Source: Candidatus Methylopumilus sp. (GTDB lineage Bacteria > Pseudomonadota > Gammaproteobacteria > Burkholderiales > Methylophilaceae). From it: a stretch of 64,000 bases of DNA. The notes beneath the pieces were generated by a model, which worked only from the letters and a program-made list of their open reading frames with translations, was not told the origin of the DNA and ran no database searches. The stretch lies in NCBI GenBank assembly GCA_024640945.1, contig JAHEEA010000001.1, positions 247,092 to 311,091 of the forward strand, in the 5' to 3' direction. Numbering within the stretch: the stretch's first letter is position 1; each line of letters begins with the position of its first letter. Positions 54,463-62,691 of the stretch are shown here, piece by piece. Both the position numbers and the translations under genes were made by a program.

Positions 54463-54489
54463 AAAAAAGCGGCATAGGCCGCTTTTTTT
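54463..54489 (+). terminator. Terminator after rpoH
   Basis: AAAAAAGCGGC (54463..54473) pairs with GCCGCTTTTTT (54478..54488) around an ATAG loop and ends in seven T. The A-rich left side may also serve the minus-strand small ORF transcript. Confidence 0.93.
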
Positions 54490-54528
54490 ATGATGCTTTA
54501 TAACTTCCGACGTATCGACGTATATATC

Positions 54529-54630
54529 TTAGTGGAAGAAAATAACTGATAAAGCACTGATCCATGACCAAGTGATTAAAGCAACCACCATTGTCATCGG
54601 TAAATTTGAGAATGTGAAATGTTCTTTCAT
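54529..54630 (-). CDS. 33-residue single-span membrane microprotein downstream of ccoS (candidate)
   Basis: ATG at 54630 opens a 33-codon frame: a short polar start MKEHFTFSNLP, one hydrophobic helix containing MVVALITWSWISALSVIFF, and a His end. GTGGGGG lies about 8 bases upstream of the ATG and may act as a ribosome site. It is 81 bases downstream of ccoS on the same strand. Tiny subunits (CcoM, CydX-like) are known for terminal oxidases, but I cannot place this sequence in a family. Confidence 0.5.
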   Translation of the reverse strand: MKEHFTFSNLPMTMVVALITWSWISALSVIFFH

Positions 54631-54711
54631 ATTAAAACCCCCACTTGAATTAAGGTTCTAGTTTAATCGGATTAATGTAAGCCTTCAACAGAGAACCATC
54701 AAATTTTAAAT

Positions 54712-54918
54712 TTATTTTTTCGTTTCTTGTTCTGACGCTGGCTTTTTATTTTGATTGAACGGAATCATTGGATCATCGTCGTCCATCAAGATACGTTGCG
54801 CAGGGCCGTCCAAATCATCGTATTGGCCGCTTTTAATCGCCCACAATATCCCTGCCGCCGCCAAGGCCACAAAGACAATTGTCAAACCAAGTAAGAAAAA
54901 TAAAGTGCTAAATCCCAC
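54712..54918 (-). CDS. ccoS: cbb3-type cytochrome oxidase assembly protein CcoS
   Basis: This 68-residue protein has one N-terminal membrane helix (about 5-28) followed by the CcoS hallmark WAIKSGQYDDLDGPAQRIL, then MDDDDPMIP and a Lys/Glu tail. CcoS is needed for cofactor insertion into the cbb3 high-affinity oxidase. The usual partners ccoI/ccoN are not in the window on this side, so the gene lies apart from its structural operon or the operon has been split. Confidence 0.93.
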   Translation of the reverse strand: MGFSTLFFLLGLTIVFVALAAAGILWAIKSGQYDDLDGPAQRILMDDDDPMIPFNQNKKPASEQETKK

Positions 54919-55035
54919 ATCAAACTCCTTTAAACATCTAGCTTCATCCTACCATATCTTTACAACACGGCGTCTTGATACTGACACGCCTACGCTGCAG
55001 CGCTTTCTGCTATCATTTAACTTTTACAAAAAGCG

Positions 55036-55428
55036 ATGTCCATGAGCGATTTAAGCAACAATTTGCGCCGTCCGATTGATATTAAGTTACATCAAAAATC
55101 ACGATTACTAGAAATCACTTTTGACGACCATAGTAACTGCATGCTGTCTTGTGAGTTTTTGCGTGTTTACTCACCATCTGCAGAAGTGCGCGGTCATGGC
55201 ATTGGCCAAGAAGTCTTACAAACCGGTAAAGAGAACGTCAATATTGTTGCCATTGAACCAGTAGGTAACTATGCAGTGAAGTTGATATTCTCAGACGATC
55301 ACGATACTGGGCTTTACTCTTGGGACTACTTGTATGACCTGGCTAAAAACTACGAAGCAATGTGGTTAGAATATATCGGAAGACTTGATGCCGCAGGTGT
55401 TAAGCGCCAACCCATCACAACAGAATAA
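55036..55428 (+). CDS. DUF971 (GBBH-like N-terminal domain) protein
   Basis: This 130-residue protein matches DUF971: [35 protein letters not shown] and [21 protein letters not shown]. The fold is the N-terminal domain of gamma-butyrobetaine hydroxylase. Stand-alone copies precede ubiE in many proteobacteria and are found near iron-sulfur genes, so a link to ubiquinone or Fe-S biology is possible. The exact role is unknown. ATG 55042 is an alternative start. ubiE follows after 11 bases. Confidence 0.9.
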   Translation: MSMSDLSNNLRRPIDIKLHQKSRLLEITFDDHSNCMLSCEFLRVYSPSAEVRGHGIGQEVLQTGKENVNIVAIEPVGNYAVKLIFSDDHDTGLYSWDYLYDLAKNYEAMWLEYIGRLDAAGVKRQPITTE

Positions 55429-55439
55429 TATTAAAAAAT

Positions 55440-56180
55440 ATGAGCAATCAGAATCAAACCCATTTTGGTTTTAAAACCGTAGATGAAAGCGAAAAAGCCA
55501 AAAAAGTTGGCGAAGTATTTCATAGCGTTGCACGCAAATACGACCTGATGAACGACGTCATGTCAGCTGGCTTACATCGCACATGGAAACGCTTTGCGGT
55601 TGAAGTCAGCGGCGTTAAAGCTGGCGACAAGGTACTAGACGTTGCTGGTGGCAGCGGTGATTTATCTCGTCTATTTAACAAAAAAGTGGGGCCAACAGGC
55701 CAAGTCATTCTCACGGACATTAACGCATCCATGCTATCCGTCGGGCGTGATCGCTTGATTGACGATGGCGCCTCAGTGCCAGCATTGCAATGTGATGCCG
55801 AGAAATTGCCATTCCCTGACCATTACTTTGACTGTGTAATTGTGGCTTTTGGTTTGCGCAATATGACGCATAAAGACAAAGCCCTGGCAGAAATGCAACG
55901 CGTACTTAAAGTCGGCGGTCGTTTATTAGTCTTGGAGTTTTCGCAAGTGTGGAAACCACTCGCGCCGCTTTACGATGCGTACTCATTCAAACTATTACCG
56001 TTCATGGGCAAACTATTTGCTAAAGATGCTGACAGCTATCAATACTTAGCCGAATCAATCCGCATGCATCCAGACCAAGAAACATTGCGTCAAATGATGC
56101 TAGATGCTGGCTTAGCCAAAGTGGACTACTACAATTTAGCGGCTGGCGTTGTAGCTTTGCATAAAGGCTGGAAAGCTTAA
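55440..56180 (+). CDS. ubiE: Ubiquinone/menaquinone C-methyltransferase UbiE
   Basis: This 246-residue class I methyltransferase has [20 protein letters not shown] and [19 protein letters not shown] at the N-terminus (UbiE motif 1), SAM site [15 protein letters not shown] and C-terminal [17 protein letters not shown]. It adds the C-methyl group in ubiquinone synthesis. It heads ubiE-ubiJ-ubiB. Confidence 0.97.
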   Translation: MSNQNQTHFGFKTVDESEKAKKVGEVFHSVARKYDLMNDVMSAGLHRTWKRFAVEVSGVKAGDKVLDVAGGSGDLSRLFNKKVGPTGQVILTDINASMLSVGRDRLIDDGASVPALQCDAEKLPFPDHYFDCVIVAFGLRNMTHKDKALAEMQRVLKVGGRLLVLEFSQVWKPLAPLYDAYSFKLLPFMGKLFAKDADSYQYLAESIRMHPDQETLRQMMLDAGLAKVDYYNLAAGVVALHKGWKA

Positions 56181-56193
56181 GGCTCACTTAAGA

Positions 56194-56772
56194 ATGTTTA
56201 AACCTTTACTCACTCGCATACTCAATCATCTCACCACCCAAAACAGTTGGGCAAGTGTTGAACTTCAGCCATTTAGTGGCCAAACGGTAGCGATTTATTT
56301 AGGCCCAGCTAAAGCTAATTTAACCGTATTAGAAAATGGCGGTTTAGCCATGGCGGGTGAATCAGCAATCGATGATGCGAGCATCAGCCTCTCGCCTTCA
56401 CTTGCACTTCGTATCTTGGCCAAAGATGCAGCGGCAAGTAGTCAGGTGCAAATCACAGGCAACACAGAATTAGCAAAAGCTTTGGCCAAAGTTTTACAAG
56501 GGATGCGCTGGGATTACGAAGAAGACTTAAGCAAAATCATAGGCGACATTCCAGCAACCCAAGCTAATGCTTTCGCCAAAAAGACTTATTCAGAAGCCAA
56601 ATCAAAAGTCATCAATGTGACCGAAATGCTCACTGAATATTGGCAAGAAGAAAATCCTTTAATTGCAAAAAAACGTCACGTTGAAGCTTTTGTAAAAGAT
56701 GTAGATCAGCTACGCGATGATGTTGAGCGCTTAGAAAAACGTATCGAAAAATTAAAACATGCGCTTATTTAG
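56194..56772 (+). CDS. ubiJ: Ubiquinone biosynthesis accessory factor UbiJ
   Basis: This 192-residue protein has an SCP2-like lipid-binding domain (about 15-115) and a C-terminal coiled coil (about 160-192, with DVERLEKRIEKLKHAL). UbiJ helps assemble the Ubi complex and binds the lipid intermediates. Position between ubiE and ubiB is the conserved one and supports the name. The stop overlaps ubiB by 14 bases. Confidence 0.88.
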   Translation: MFKPLLTRILNHLTTQNSWASVELQPFSGQTVAIYLGPAKANLTVLENGGLAMAGESAIDDASISLSPSLALRILAKDAAASSQVQITGNTELAKALAKVLQGMRWDYEEDLSKIIGDIPATQANAFAKKTYSEAKSKVINVTEMLTEYWQEENPLIAKKRHVEAFVKDVDQLRDDVERLEKRIEKLKHALI

Positions 56773-58288
56773 ATTATTAAAAATCATTTATATCACGCTG
56801 AAATTTGGCTTGGACGAGTTCATCCTTGCACACAGCAAAGTACGTCCATTACGTCAATTTTTGAATGTTATTTTATTCTTCCGCAGCAAAAAACAAAGCC
56901 GTGGTGAACGACTACGTTTAGCTCTTGAAAAGCTGGGTCCAATTTTTGTGAAATTTGGACAAATGCTTTCGACCCGACGTGATCTAATCCCACTCGATAT
57001 CGCCGACGAACTGGCTAAGCTTCAAGACCAAGTGCCGCCATTTAGTTTTGCCACCGCAAAACAAATTATTGAGACCACTTATGGCGAAAGTATTGACCAA
57101 GTCTTTAGTCAATTTGACGAGACACCAATCGCTAGCGCCTCTGTCGCTCAAGTCCACTTTGCACATTTACCAGATGGCCGAGCAGTCGCTGTCAAAATCT
57201 TACGTCCTGATATTGCGCATATCATTCGTAAAGACATCAAGCTCCTAGAAAGTGCTGCGTGGTTAATTGAAATGCTACTTTCAGATGGCAAACGATTACG
57301 CCCTAGAGAAGTGGTCGAAGACTTTTCTCAACACATTAACAACGAGTTAGATTTATTACTCGAAGCCGCGAGTTGCAGCCAACTAAAACGTAACTTTCCA
57401 AACAGCCATTTACTCATCGTGCCTGAAGTTTATTGGGACTGGTGCCATGAACAAGTCATGGTCATGGAGCGCATGAATGGAACGCCTGTCAGCCAAGTTC
57501 AACGTTTACGTGAAATGGGGATTGATATTCCAAAACTCGCGCGCGATGGGGTTGAAATCTTTTTCACACAAGTATTCCGTGACGGCTTCTTTCATGCCGA
57601 CATGCATCCTGGCAATATTCAAGTCGCTAATGACGGTCGCTACATTGCCCTTGATTTCGGCATCATGGGCACACTGACTGAAACAGACAAACAATATTTA
57701 GCACGTAACTTTATCGCCTTCTTCCGTAGAGATTATCGTGAAGTGGCACAAGCCCACATAGAATCAGGCTGGGTTCCAAGCGATGTTGATATTGATCAGT
57801 TTGAAAATGCGATTCGTGCGGTTTGTGAGCCGATATTTAACAAACCATTAAAAGATATTTCTTTTGCCCGTGTGCTCATTCGCTTATTCCATACTGCTAG
57901 AAGGTTTGGTTTAATCATTCAACCACAACTCACCATGTTGCAAAAAACACTGATGAACGTTGAAGGCCTAGGTCGTGACTTAGATCCTAATTTGGATTTA
58001 TGGCAAACCGCAAAGCCTTATTTAGATCGTTGGATGAGCGAGCAAATCGGCTGGCGTAGCGTAATTAAAAAACTTAAAGCAGAAGTCCCAATGTGGGGTG
58101 CAATGCTGCCAACATTGCCACGTAAAATTGATGCCTTCTTAAAACAAGACCAACATCAATTAATCACGATGCAGTTAGAAATTGAACGCTTAAAAATCGC
58201 ACATTCCAAACAAAAACGTTTGAGTAATACCCTGCTTATTATCGTTACCTCGACTTTAGTGGCGGCAGCATGGCAACTATTACGCTAA
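56759..58288 (+). CDS. ubiB: Ubiquinone biosynthesis kinase-like protein UbiB
   Basis: This 509-residue ABC1/ADCK-family atypical kinase has the K-x-G-Q motif in LGPIFVKFGQMLSTRRDL, A-rich ATP loop VASVAQVHFA, Lys in AVKILRP, catalytic FHADMHPGNIQV and metal site IALDFGIMG. A C-terminal membrane helix is present (TLLIIVTSTLVAAAWQLL). It is needed for ubiquinone production, probably by helping extract lipid intermediates from the membrane. Confidence 0.96.
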   Translation: MRLFRLLKIIYITLKFGLDEFILAHSKVRPLRQFLNVILFFRSKKQSRGERLRLALEKLGPIFVKFGQMLSTRRDLIPLDIADELAKLQDQVPPFSFATAKQIIETTYGESIDQVFSQFDETPIASASVAQVHFAHLPDGRAVAVKILRPDIAHIIRKDIKLLESAAWLIEMLLSDGKRLRPREVVEDFSQHINNELDLLLEAASCSQLKRNFPNSHLLIVPEVYWDWCHEQVMVMERMNGTPVSQVQRLREMGIDIPKLARDGVEIFFTQVFRDGFFHADMHPGNIQVANDGRYIALDFGIMGTLTETDKQYLARNFIAFFRRDYREVAQAHIESGWVPSDVDIDQFENAIRAVCEPIFNKPLKDISFARVLIRLFHTARRFGLIIQPQLTMLQKTLMNVEGLGRDLDPNLDLWQTAKPYLDRWMSEQIGWRSVIKKLKAEVPMWGAMLPTLPRKIDAFLKQDQHQLITMQLEIERLKIAHSKQKRLSNTLLIIVTSTLVAAAWQLLR

Positions 58289-58482
58289 ATTAAGCAGGCC
58301 AAAGTTATTACCTTGGGTTGAGATACTAAAGTTTGGAAATCTATGCCAGCTAAGCTACAATTCACGCTTAGCTTTCTGAGTTTTAAAACTATTTTGCGAA
58401 GTTGCTCGTCCAGTTTCACATCTCCTAGCCACACCTCCCACGCGCCAACGCATTTCGTTGCTTGTGCGCAGCAAATCGCAGC
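58289..58482. other. Intergenic region before miaB
   Basis: This 194-base gap has no convincing gene. A minus-strand frame of 94 codons crosses into miaB but lacks a plausible start context or family features. The gap presumably holds the miaB promoter; no clear terminator follows ubiB. Confidence 0.5.
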
Positions 58483-59811
58483 ATGACCTCTCCTAAAAAA
58501 GTTTTCATCAAAACCTTTGGTTGCCAGATGAATGAGTATGACTCGTCGCGCATGGCGGATATGTTGCATGCTGCCGAAGGCTTAGAAACAACTGAGGTGG
58601 TTGAAGATGCAGATGTGATATTGCTAAACACCTGCTCAATTCGCGAAAAAGCAGAAGAGAAGGTATTTAGTCATCTTGGGCGCTTTATTCCACTCAAAGA
58701 AAAAAATCCCAACCTCATTATTGGCGTGGGTGGCTGTGTAGCTAGCCAAGAAGGTGCAAATATTATTGAACGCGCCCCTTATGTGGACGTCGTGTTTGGC
58801 CCACAGACCTTGCATCGTCTACCTGATTTAATTGCTAAACAACGGCATTCAGGTATTTCACAAGTCGATATCTCTTTTCCTGAAATTGAAAAGTTTGATC
58901 ACTTACCACCGCCACGAGTAGAAGGTGCAGCCGCATTTCTGTCAGTGATGGAAGGTTGCAGCAAATACTGCACATTCTGTGTGGTGCCATTTACCCGTGG
59001 TGATGAAGTATCGCGCCCATTTGAAGACATCCTGACAGAGGCAGCACAATTAGCCGAACAAGGCGTTAAAGAAATTACGCTGATTGGTCAAACCGTGAAT
59101 GCCTATCGTAGCTTCAATAGCTCAGGCGAGCGTGCTGATCTCGCGATGCTGATTGAATATATCGCTGAGATTCCAAATATAGAACGCATACGCTTTACCA
59201 CATCACATCCGAACGATATGTCGGATGCGCTCATCGATTGCTTTAAACGCATTCCAAAATTAGTTTCACATTTACATTTACCGGTGCAAGCAGGTTCAGA
59301 CAAAGTGTTAATGGCAATGAAACGCAACCACACCGTGTTGCAATACAAATCGACGATTAAAAAACTGCGTGCCGCACGTCCTGAAATTTGCATTAGCTCA
59401 GATTTTATTGTGGGCTTTCCAGGTGAAACGGATGCTGATTTTGAAGGCACCATGAAGCTTCTTGCTGACGTCGGTTATGACTTCTGCTATAGCTTTTTAT
59501 ATAGCCCGCGCCCTGGCACACCAGCTTCATATCTTCAAGACGACACCCCAGTTGAAGTCAAGCAAGCTCGCCTTGCTAAGTTACAAGCATTCAATGAATT
59601 ACAAGGCAAAGCTGTAAGTGAAGCCATGCTAGGCAGCATTCAGCGCGTATTGGTTGAAGGCACATCAAAGAAAGATGAAAACGAACTTGCAGGTAAAACA
59701 GACAATAATCGTACTGTGAATTTTGCTGGCAGCAGTCAACTCATCAATCATTTTGTTAACGTACGCATTACCCAAGCCATGCCGCACACTTTGCGCGGCG
59801 AGCTGGTTTAA
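58483..59811 (+). CDS. miaB: tRNA-2-methylthio-N6-dimethylallyladenosine synthase MiaB
   Basis: From ATG 58483 this is 442 residues. The N-terminal UPF0004 domain has [34 protein letters not shown] and [11 protein letters not shown] (three cluster Cys). The radical SAM core has [15 protein letters not shown], and a C-terminal TRAM domain follows. It adds the methylthio group to i6A37 of tRNAs. The frame extends to a TTG at 58462, but [13 protein letters not shown] is the normal family start. Confidence 0.96.
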   Translation: MTSPKKVFIKTFGCQMNEYDSSRMADMLHAAEGLETTEVVEDADVILLNTCSIREKAEEKVFSHLGRFIPLKEKNPNLIIGVGGCVASQEGANIIERAPYVDVVFGPQTLHRLPDLIAKQRHSGISQVDISFPEIEKFDHLPPPRVEGAAAFLSVMEGCSKYCTFCVVPFTRGDEVSRPFEDILTEAAQLAEQGVKEITLIGQTVNAYRSFNSSGERADLAMLIEYIAEIPNIERIRFTTSHPNDMSDALIDCFKRIPKLVSHLHLPVQAGSDKVLMAMKRNHTVLQYKSTIKKLRAARPEICISSDFIVGFPGETDADFEGTMKLLADVGYDFCYSFLYSPRPGTPASYLQDDTPVEVKQARLAKLQAFNELQGKAVSEAMLGSIQRVLVEGTSKKDENELAGKTDNNRTVNFAGSSQLINHFVNVRITQAMPHTLRGELV

Positions 59812-59829
59812 TGATTAAAGGCGATTCAT

Positions 59830-60810
59830 TTGGAAATCACATTACAACCTGAAGACAATCACCGCCTCGCTAATCTATGCGGCGTATTGGATGAAAACCT
59901 TAAGCAAATTGAATCTGCATTAGATATCAAGATTGCAAGACGTGGTGCGCATTTTAGGCTAACTGGCGAAAAACAAAATACGCAGCTAGCAGCACAACTA
60001 CTAGAAAGCTTCTACGCCAGATCAACCAAAACAATTGATTTAGAAGAGATACAACTAGGCTTAGTGGAAGTGAATAAACTGACTCCAGAAGCAGTGACGA
60101 CAGCAGCAATGCCAACACTCATGACACGTCGTTCTGATTTGCATGGCCGCACACCTCGTCAAGTGAGTTACCTGCAACAAGTGCAAGATTACGACATCAC
60201 ATTCGGTATTGGCCCAGCAGGTACAGGTAAAACTTATTTAGCCGTGGCTTGCGCCGTGGATGCGCTGACACGTGACAAAGTAAAAAGAATTGTATTAGTT
60301 CGTCCTGCCGTTGAAGCAGGTGAGCGATTAGGCTTTTTACCTGGCGATTTGTCGCAAAAAGTAGATCCTTATTTACGTCCACTTTACGATGCCCTTTACG
60401 ACCTAGGTGGCTACGATAGCGTAAATAAAATGTTTGAGCGTGGCGCCATTGAAATTGCCCCTTTAGCCTATATGCGAGGCCGCACACTTAACCAAAGTTT
60501 TATCATTTTGGATGAAGCGCAAAACACCACACCAGAACAAATGAAGATGTTCTTAACGCGTATTGGCTTTGGTACAAAAGCAGTCATTACAGGTGACGTC
60601 ACACAAATTGACTTAGGTCGTGGCCAAAAAAGTGGCTTAGTAGAAGCACAGCAAGTACTTAAAGATATTAAGGGAATCGCCTTCACGCACTTCTTATCAG
60701 AAGATGTGGTACGTCATCCTTTAGTACAAAAAATTGTGAATGCCTACGAGAAATATGACAGCACTAAACACGCACAACCGCACGATCCTAAACATCATTC
60801 ACAAGCATAA
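59830..60810 (+). CDS. ybeZ: PhoH-like ATPase YbeZ
   Basis: This 326-residue protein has a PhoH P-loop domain (about 110-310) with GIGPAGTGKTYLAVACAV, VLVRPAVEAGERLGFLPGDL and FIILDEAQNTTPEQMKMFLTR. The start is TTG 59830 with AAAGGCG upstream. YbeZ is a probable RNA-linked ATPase that partners with the RNase YbeY encoded 18 bases downstream. The gene order miaB-ybeZ-ybeY-corC-lnt is the conserved proteobacterial one. Confidence 0.95.
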   Translation: MEITLQPEDNHRLANLCGVLDENLKQIESALDIKIARRGAHFRLTGEKQNTQLAAQLLESFYARSTKTIDLEEIQLGLVEVNKLTPEAVTTAAMPTLMTRRSDLHGRTPRQVSYLQQVQDYDITFGIGPAGTGKTYLAVACAVDALTRDKVKRIVLVRPAVEAGERLGFLPGDLSQKVDPYLRPLYDALYDLGGYDSVNKMFERGAIEIAPLAYMRGRTLNQSFIILDEAQNTTPEQMKMFLTRIGFGTKAVITGDVTQIDLGRGQKSGLVEAQQVLKDIKGIAFTHFLSEDVVRHPLVQKIVNAYEKYDSTKHAQPHDPKHHSQA

Positions 60811-60828
60811 AACACAAGAGCAAATCAG

Positions 60829-61278
60829 ATGAGCAAAAACCCTCAACTTTGGATGGACGTACAATTTGCAAGTGAGCTAAAAGGCCTACCTAGTCTTGCT
60901 CAATTTAAGCTTTGGGCACGTAAAGCTTTACGCACCGATGCTCAAATTGCATTACGAATTACCGATGAAGACGAAGCACGTGCTTTTAATAGCGAATATC
61001 GGGGCAAAGATTACGCAACTAATGTACTCACTTTCCCACTGACAGAAGCACCTTTCATTATTGCCGACATCCTCATTTGCGCCCCAGTGGTTGCAATAGA
61101 AGCGGCCGAACAAGGTAAAAGTTTAGAGGCGCATTTTGCGCATTTAACAGTACATGGCGTATTGCATGCTCATGGTTACGACCACGAAAAAGAAGCGCCA
61201 GCAGCATTGATGGAAAGTATCGAAAGTCAAATTATGACGAGCCTTGGCTATCCTGACCCTTATGCGGAAATTAACTAA
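60829..61278 (+). CDS. ybeY: Endoribonuclease YbeY (rRNA maturation factor)
   Basis: The 149 residues show the zinc motif HLTVHGVLHAHGYDHEKE (H-G-x-L-H-x-x-G-Y-D-H). Upstream is NSEYRGKDYATNVLTFP, typical of UPF0054/YbeY. It acts in 16S rRNA 3' processing and ribosome quality control. It lies between ybeZ and corC, as usual. Confidence 0.97.
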   Translation: MSKNPQLWMDVQFASELKGLPSLAQFKLWARKALRTDAQIALRITDEDEARAFNSEYRGKDYATNVLTFPLTEAPFIIADILICAPVVAIEAAEQGKSLEAHFAHLTVHGVLHAHGYDHEKEAPAALMESIESQIMTSLGYPDPYAEIN

Positions 61279-61309
61279 ATAATAATGAACAAAATAGAGA
61301 GCACATATC

Positions 61310-62146
61310 ATGGCTGAAGCTGAAAAACCAAACTGGTTAGAGCGTTTGAGTCATTTCTTACTACGCGAACCTGAAGACAGAGAACAACTCATCGAGTTAT
61401 TACACGCCTCTTTTGAGAAGAGTCTTTTAGATGGTGATGCACTCGCCATGATAGAAGGCGTACTTCAGGTTTCAGAAACGCAAGTACGTGATGTGATGAT
61501 TCCACGCTCACAAATGGATGTAATTGATATCACGCAGAAACCAGAAGAGTTTATTCCGTTTGTGATTGAAACTGCTCACTCGCGCTTTCCCGTAATTGAC
61601 GATGATAAAAACGACATCATCGGCATTTTATTAGCAAAAGATTTGCTCCGATACTATGCAGGCGAAGATTTTGATGTGCGCGATATGCTGCGCCCTGTAG
61701 TGTTTATTCCAGAATCAAAACGTCTAAACGTCTTACTTAAAGAATTTCGTAGCAACCGTAACCACATCGCGATTGTCGTCGATGAATATGGTGGTGTTGC
61801 CGGCATGATTACCATTGAAGACGTGCTTGAACAAATCGTTGGTGACATTGAAGATGAATACGATTTTGATGAAACCGAAGACAACATCATTCAAGATGCA
61901 AAAGGTCGCTATCGCGTTAAAGCCTTAACTGAAATCGCTGACTTCAATGAAGCGTTCGGCACAGACTTTAGCGATGAAGAGTTCTCAACAATTGGCGGTC
62001 TGGTTGTCAGCAAATTTGGGCACTTACCTAAACGCGGTGAAATCATCAACATTAACAATTTACAGTTCACCGCTCTAAGGACCGATAGCCGTAGATTGCA
62101 CTCTGTCCTTATTCAGGAAATCTCGCTGCCACCTAGCGACATTTAA
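61310..62146 (+). CDS. corC: CorC/YbeX-type CBS-domain protein
   Basis: This 278-residue protein has two CBS domains (about 65-190; VRDVMIPRSQMDVIDI and HIAIVVDEYGGVAGMITIEDVLEQIVGDIEDEY in part) and a C-terminal CorC_HlyC domain (about 200-278). It is linked to Mg2+/Co2+ efflux and to ribosome function in the ybeZYX group. There are no membrane helices, so it is the soluble CorC type, not the CNNM transporter type. Confidence 0.93.
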   Translation: MAEAEKPNWLERLSHFLLREPEDREQLIELLHASFEKSLLDGDALAMIEGVLQVSETQVRDVMIPRSQMDVIDITQKPEEFIPFVIETAHSRFPVIDDDKNDIIGILLAKDLLRYYAGEDFDVRDMLRPVVFIPESKRLNVLLKEFRSNRNHIAIVVDEYGGVAGMITIEDVLEQIVGDIEDEYDFDETEDNIIQDAKGRYRVKALTEIADFNEAFGTDFSDEEFSTIGGLVVSKFGHLPKRGEIININNLQFTALRTDSRRLHSVLIQEISLPPSDI

Positions 62147-62221
62147 CAAGGAACTTAATTTAATTAACGCTACTCCATGTATGATGAAACATACATTCCA
62201 TGACATCACTTGGGGCAGCGC

Positions 62222-62590
62222 ATGAAAAAAGTTCTTTTTGTTTTATTACTTACGGCATTTAGTCTAGCGCACGCTGAGAGTCCGCCAAAAGAGATCCCTA
62301 CAGCAGAAAAAGCCTTTGTTGATAGCATCAATGGATTTGATAAAAAACAAATTCGCGCTCAGTTTGGTGAGCCCGCTAAGATTGAAGACATAAAAAGTCA
62401 GTCTGGTGATTTGAACGCATCCATTTGGCAATACCACCATCTCAATACCAACGATAAAGGTGAGTATTACGAAACAACAGAATTAGACTTTGTTGACGAC
62501 AAAGTGGTTACAGTCGTGTTTATGAACAACGACGGTACTGAAGTGCCAGTGGATGCGAACACAACGACAACACCCAACAACAAAATCTAA
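62222..62590 (+). CDS. Small exported protein of unknown function
   Basis: From ATG 62222 this is 122 residues with a clear signal peptide (KKVLFVLLLTAFSLAHA, cleaved before ESPPKE). The mature part is small and acidic with an aromatic run (WQYHHLNT, EYYETTELDFVDDKVV) that looks like a beta-rich, SmpA/OmlA-like fold. That resemblance is weak. GGGGCAG lies just upstream as a ribosome site. It sits between corC and lnt and is followed by a strong terminator, so it may form its own short unit. Confidence 0.7.
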   Translation: MKKVLFVLLLTAFSLAHAESPPKEIPTAEKAFVDSINGFDKKQIRAQFGEPAKIEDIKSQSGDLNASIWQYHHLNTNDKGEYYETTELDFVDDKVVTVVFMNNDGTEVPVDANTTTTPNNKI

Positions 62591-62611
62591 AACATCCTTA
62601 GCAATATCAAT

Positions 62612-62650
62612 CACATTAAAAAAGGCGATTTAATCGCCTTTTTTAATGTG
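62612..62650. terminator. Long perfect hairpin terminator before lnt
   Basis: An 18-base perfect stem, left arm 62612..62629 and right arm 62633..62650, has a GGCGAT/ATCGCC core, A and T runs and a 3-base loop. It separates the small exported protein gene from lnt and should cut readthrough strongly. Confidence 0.92.
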
Positions 62651-62691
62651 AGTTTTAATATACTGTCAGTCTTACTTGATTAGTTAACTTG

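Noticed and set aside
58285..58569. 94-codon minus-strand frame between ubiB and miaB
   Set aside because: It overlaps the miaB start and ubiB end and has no family features or start signal; probably chance.
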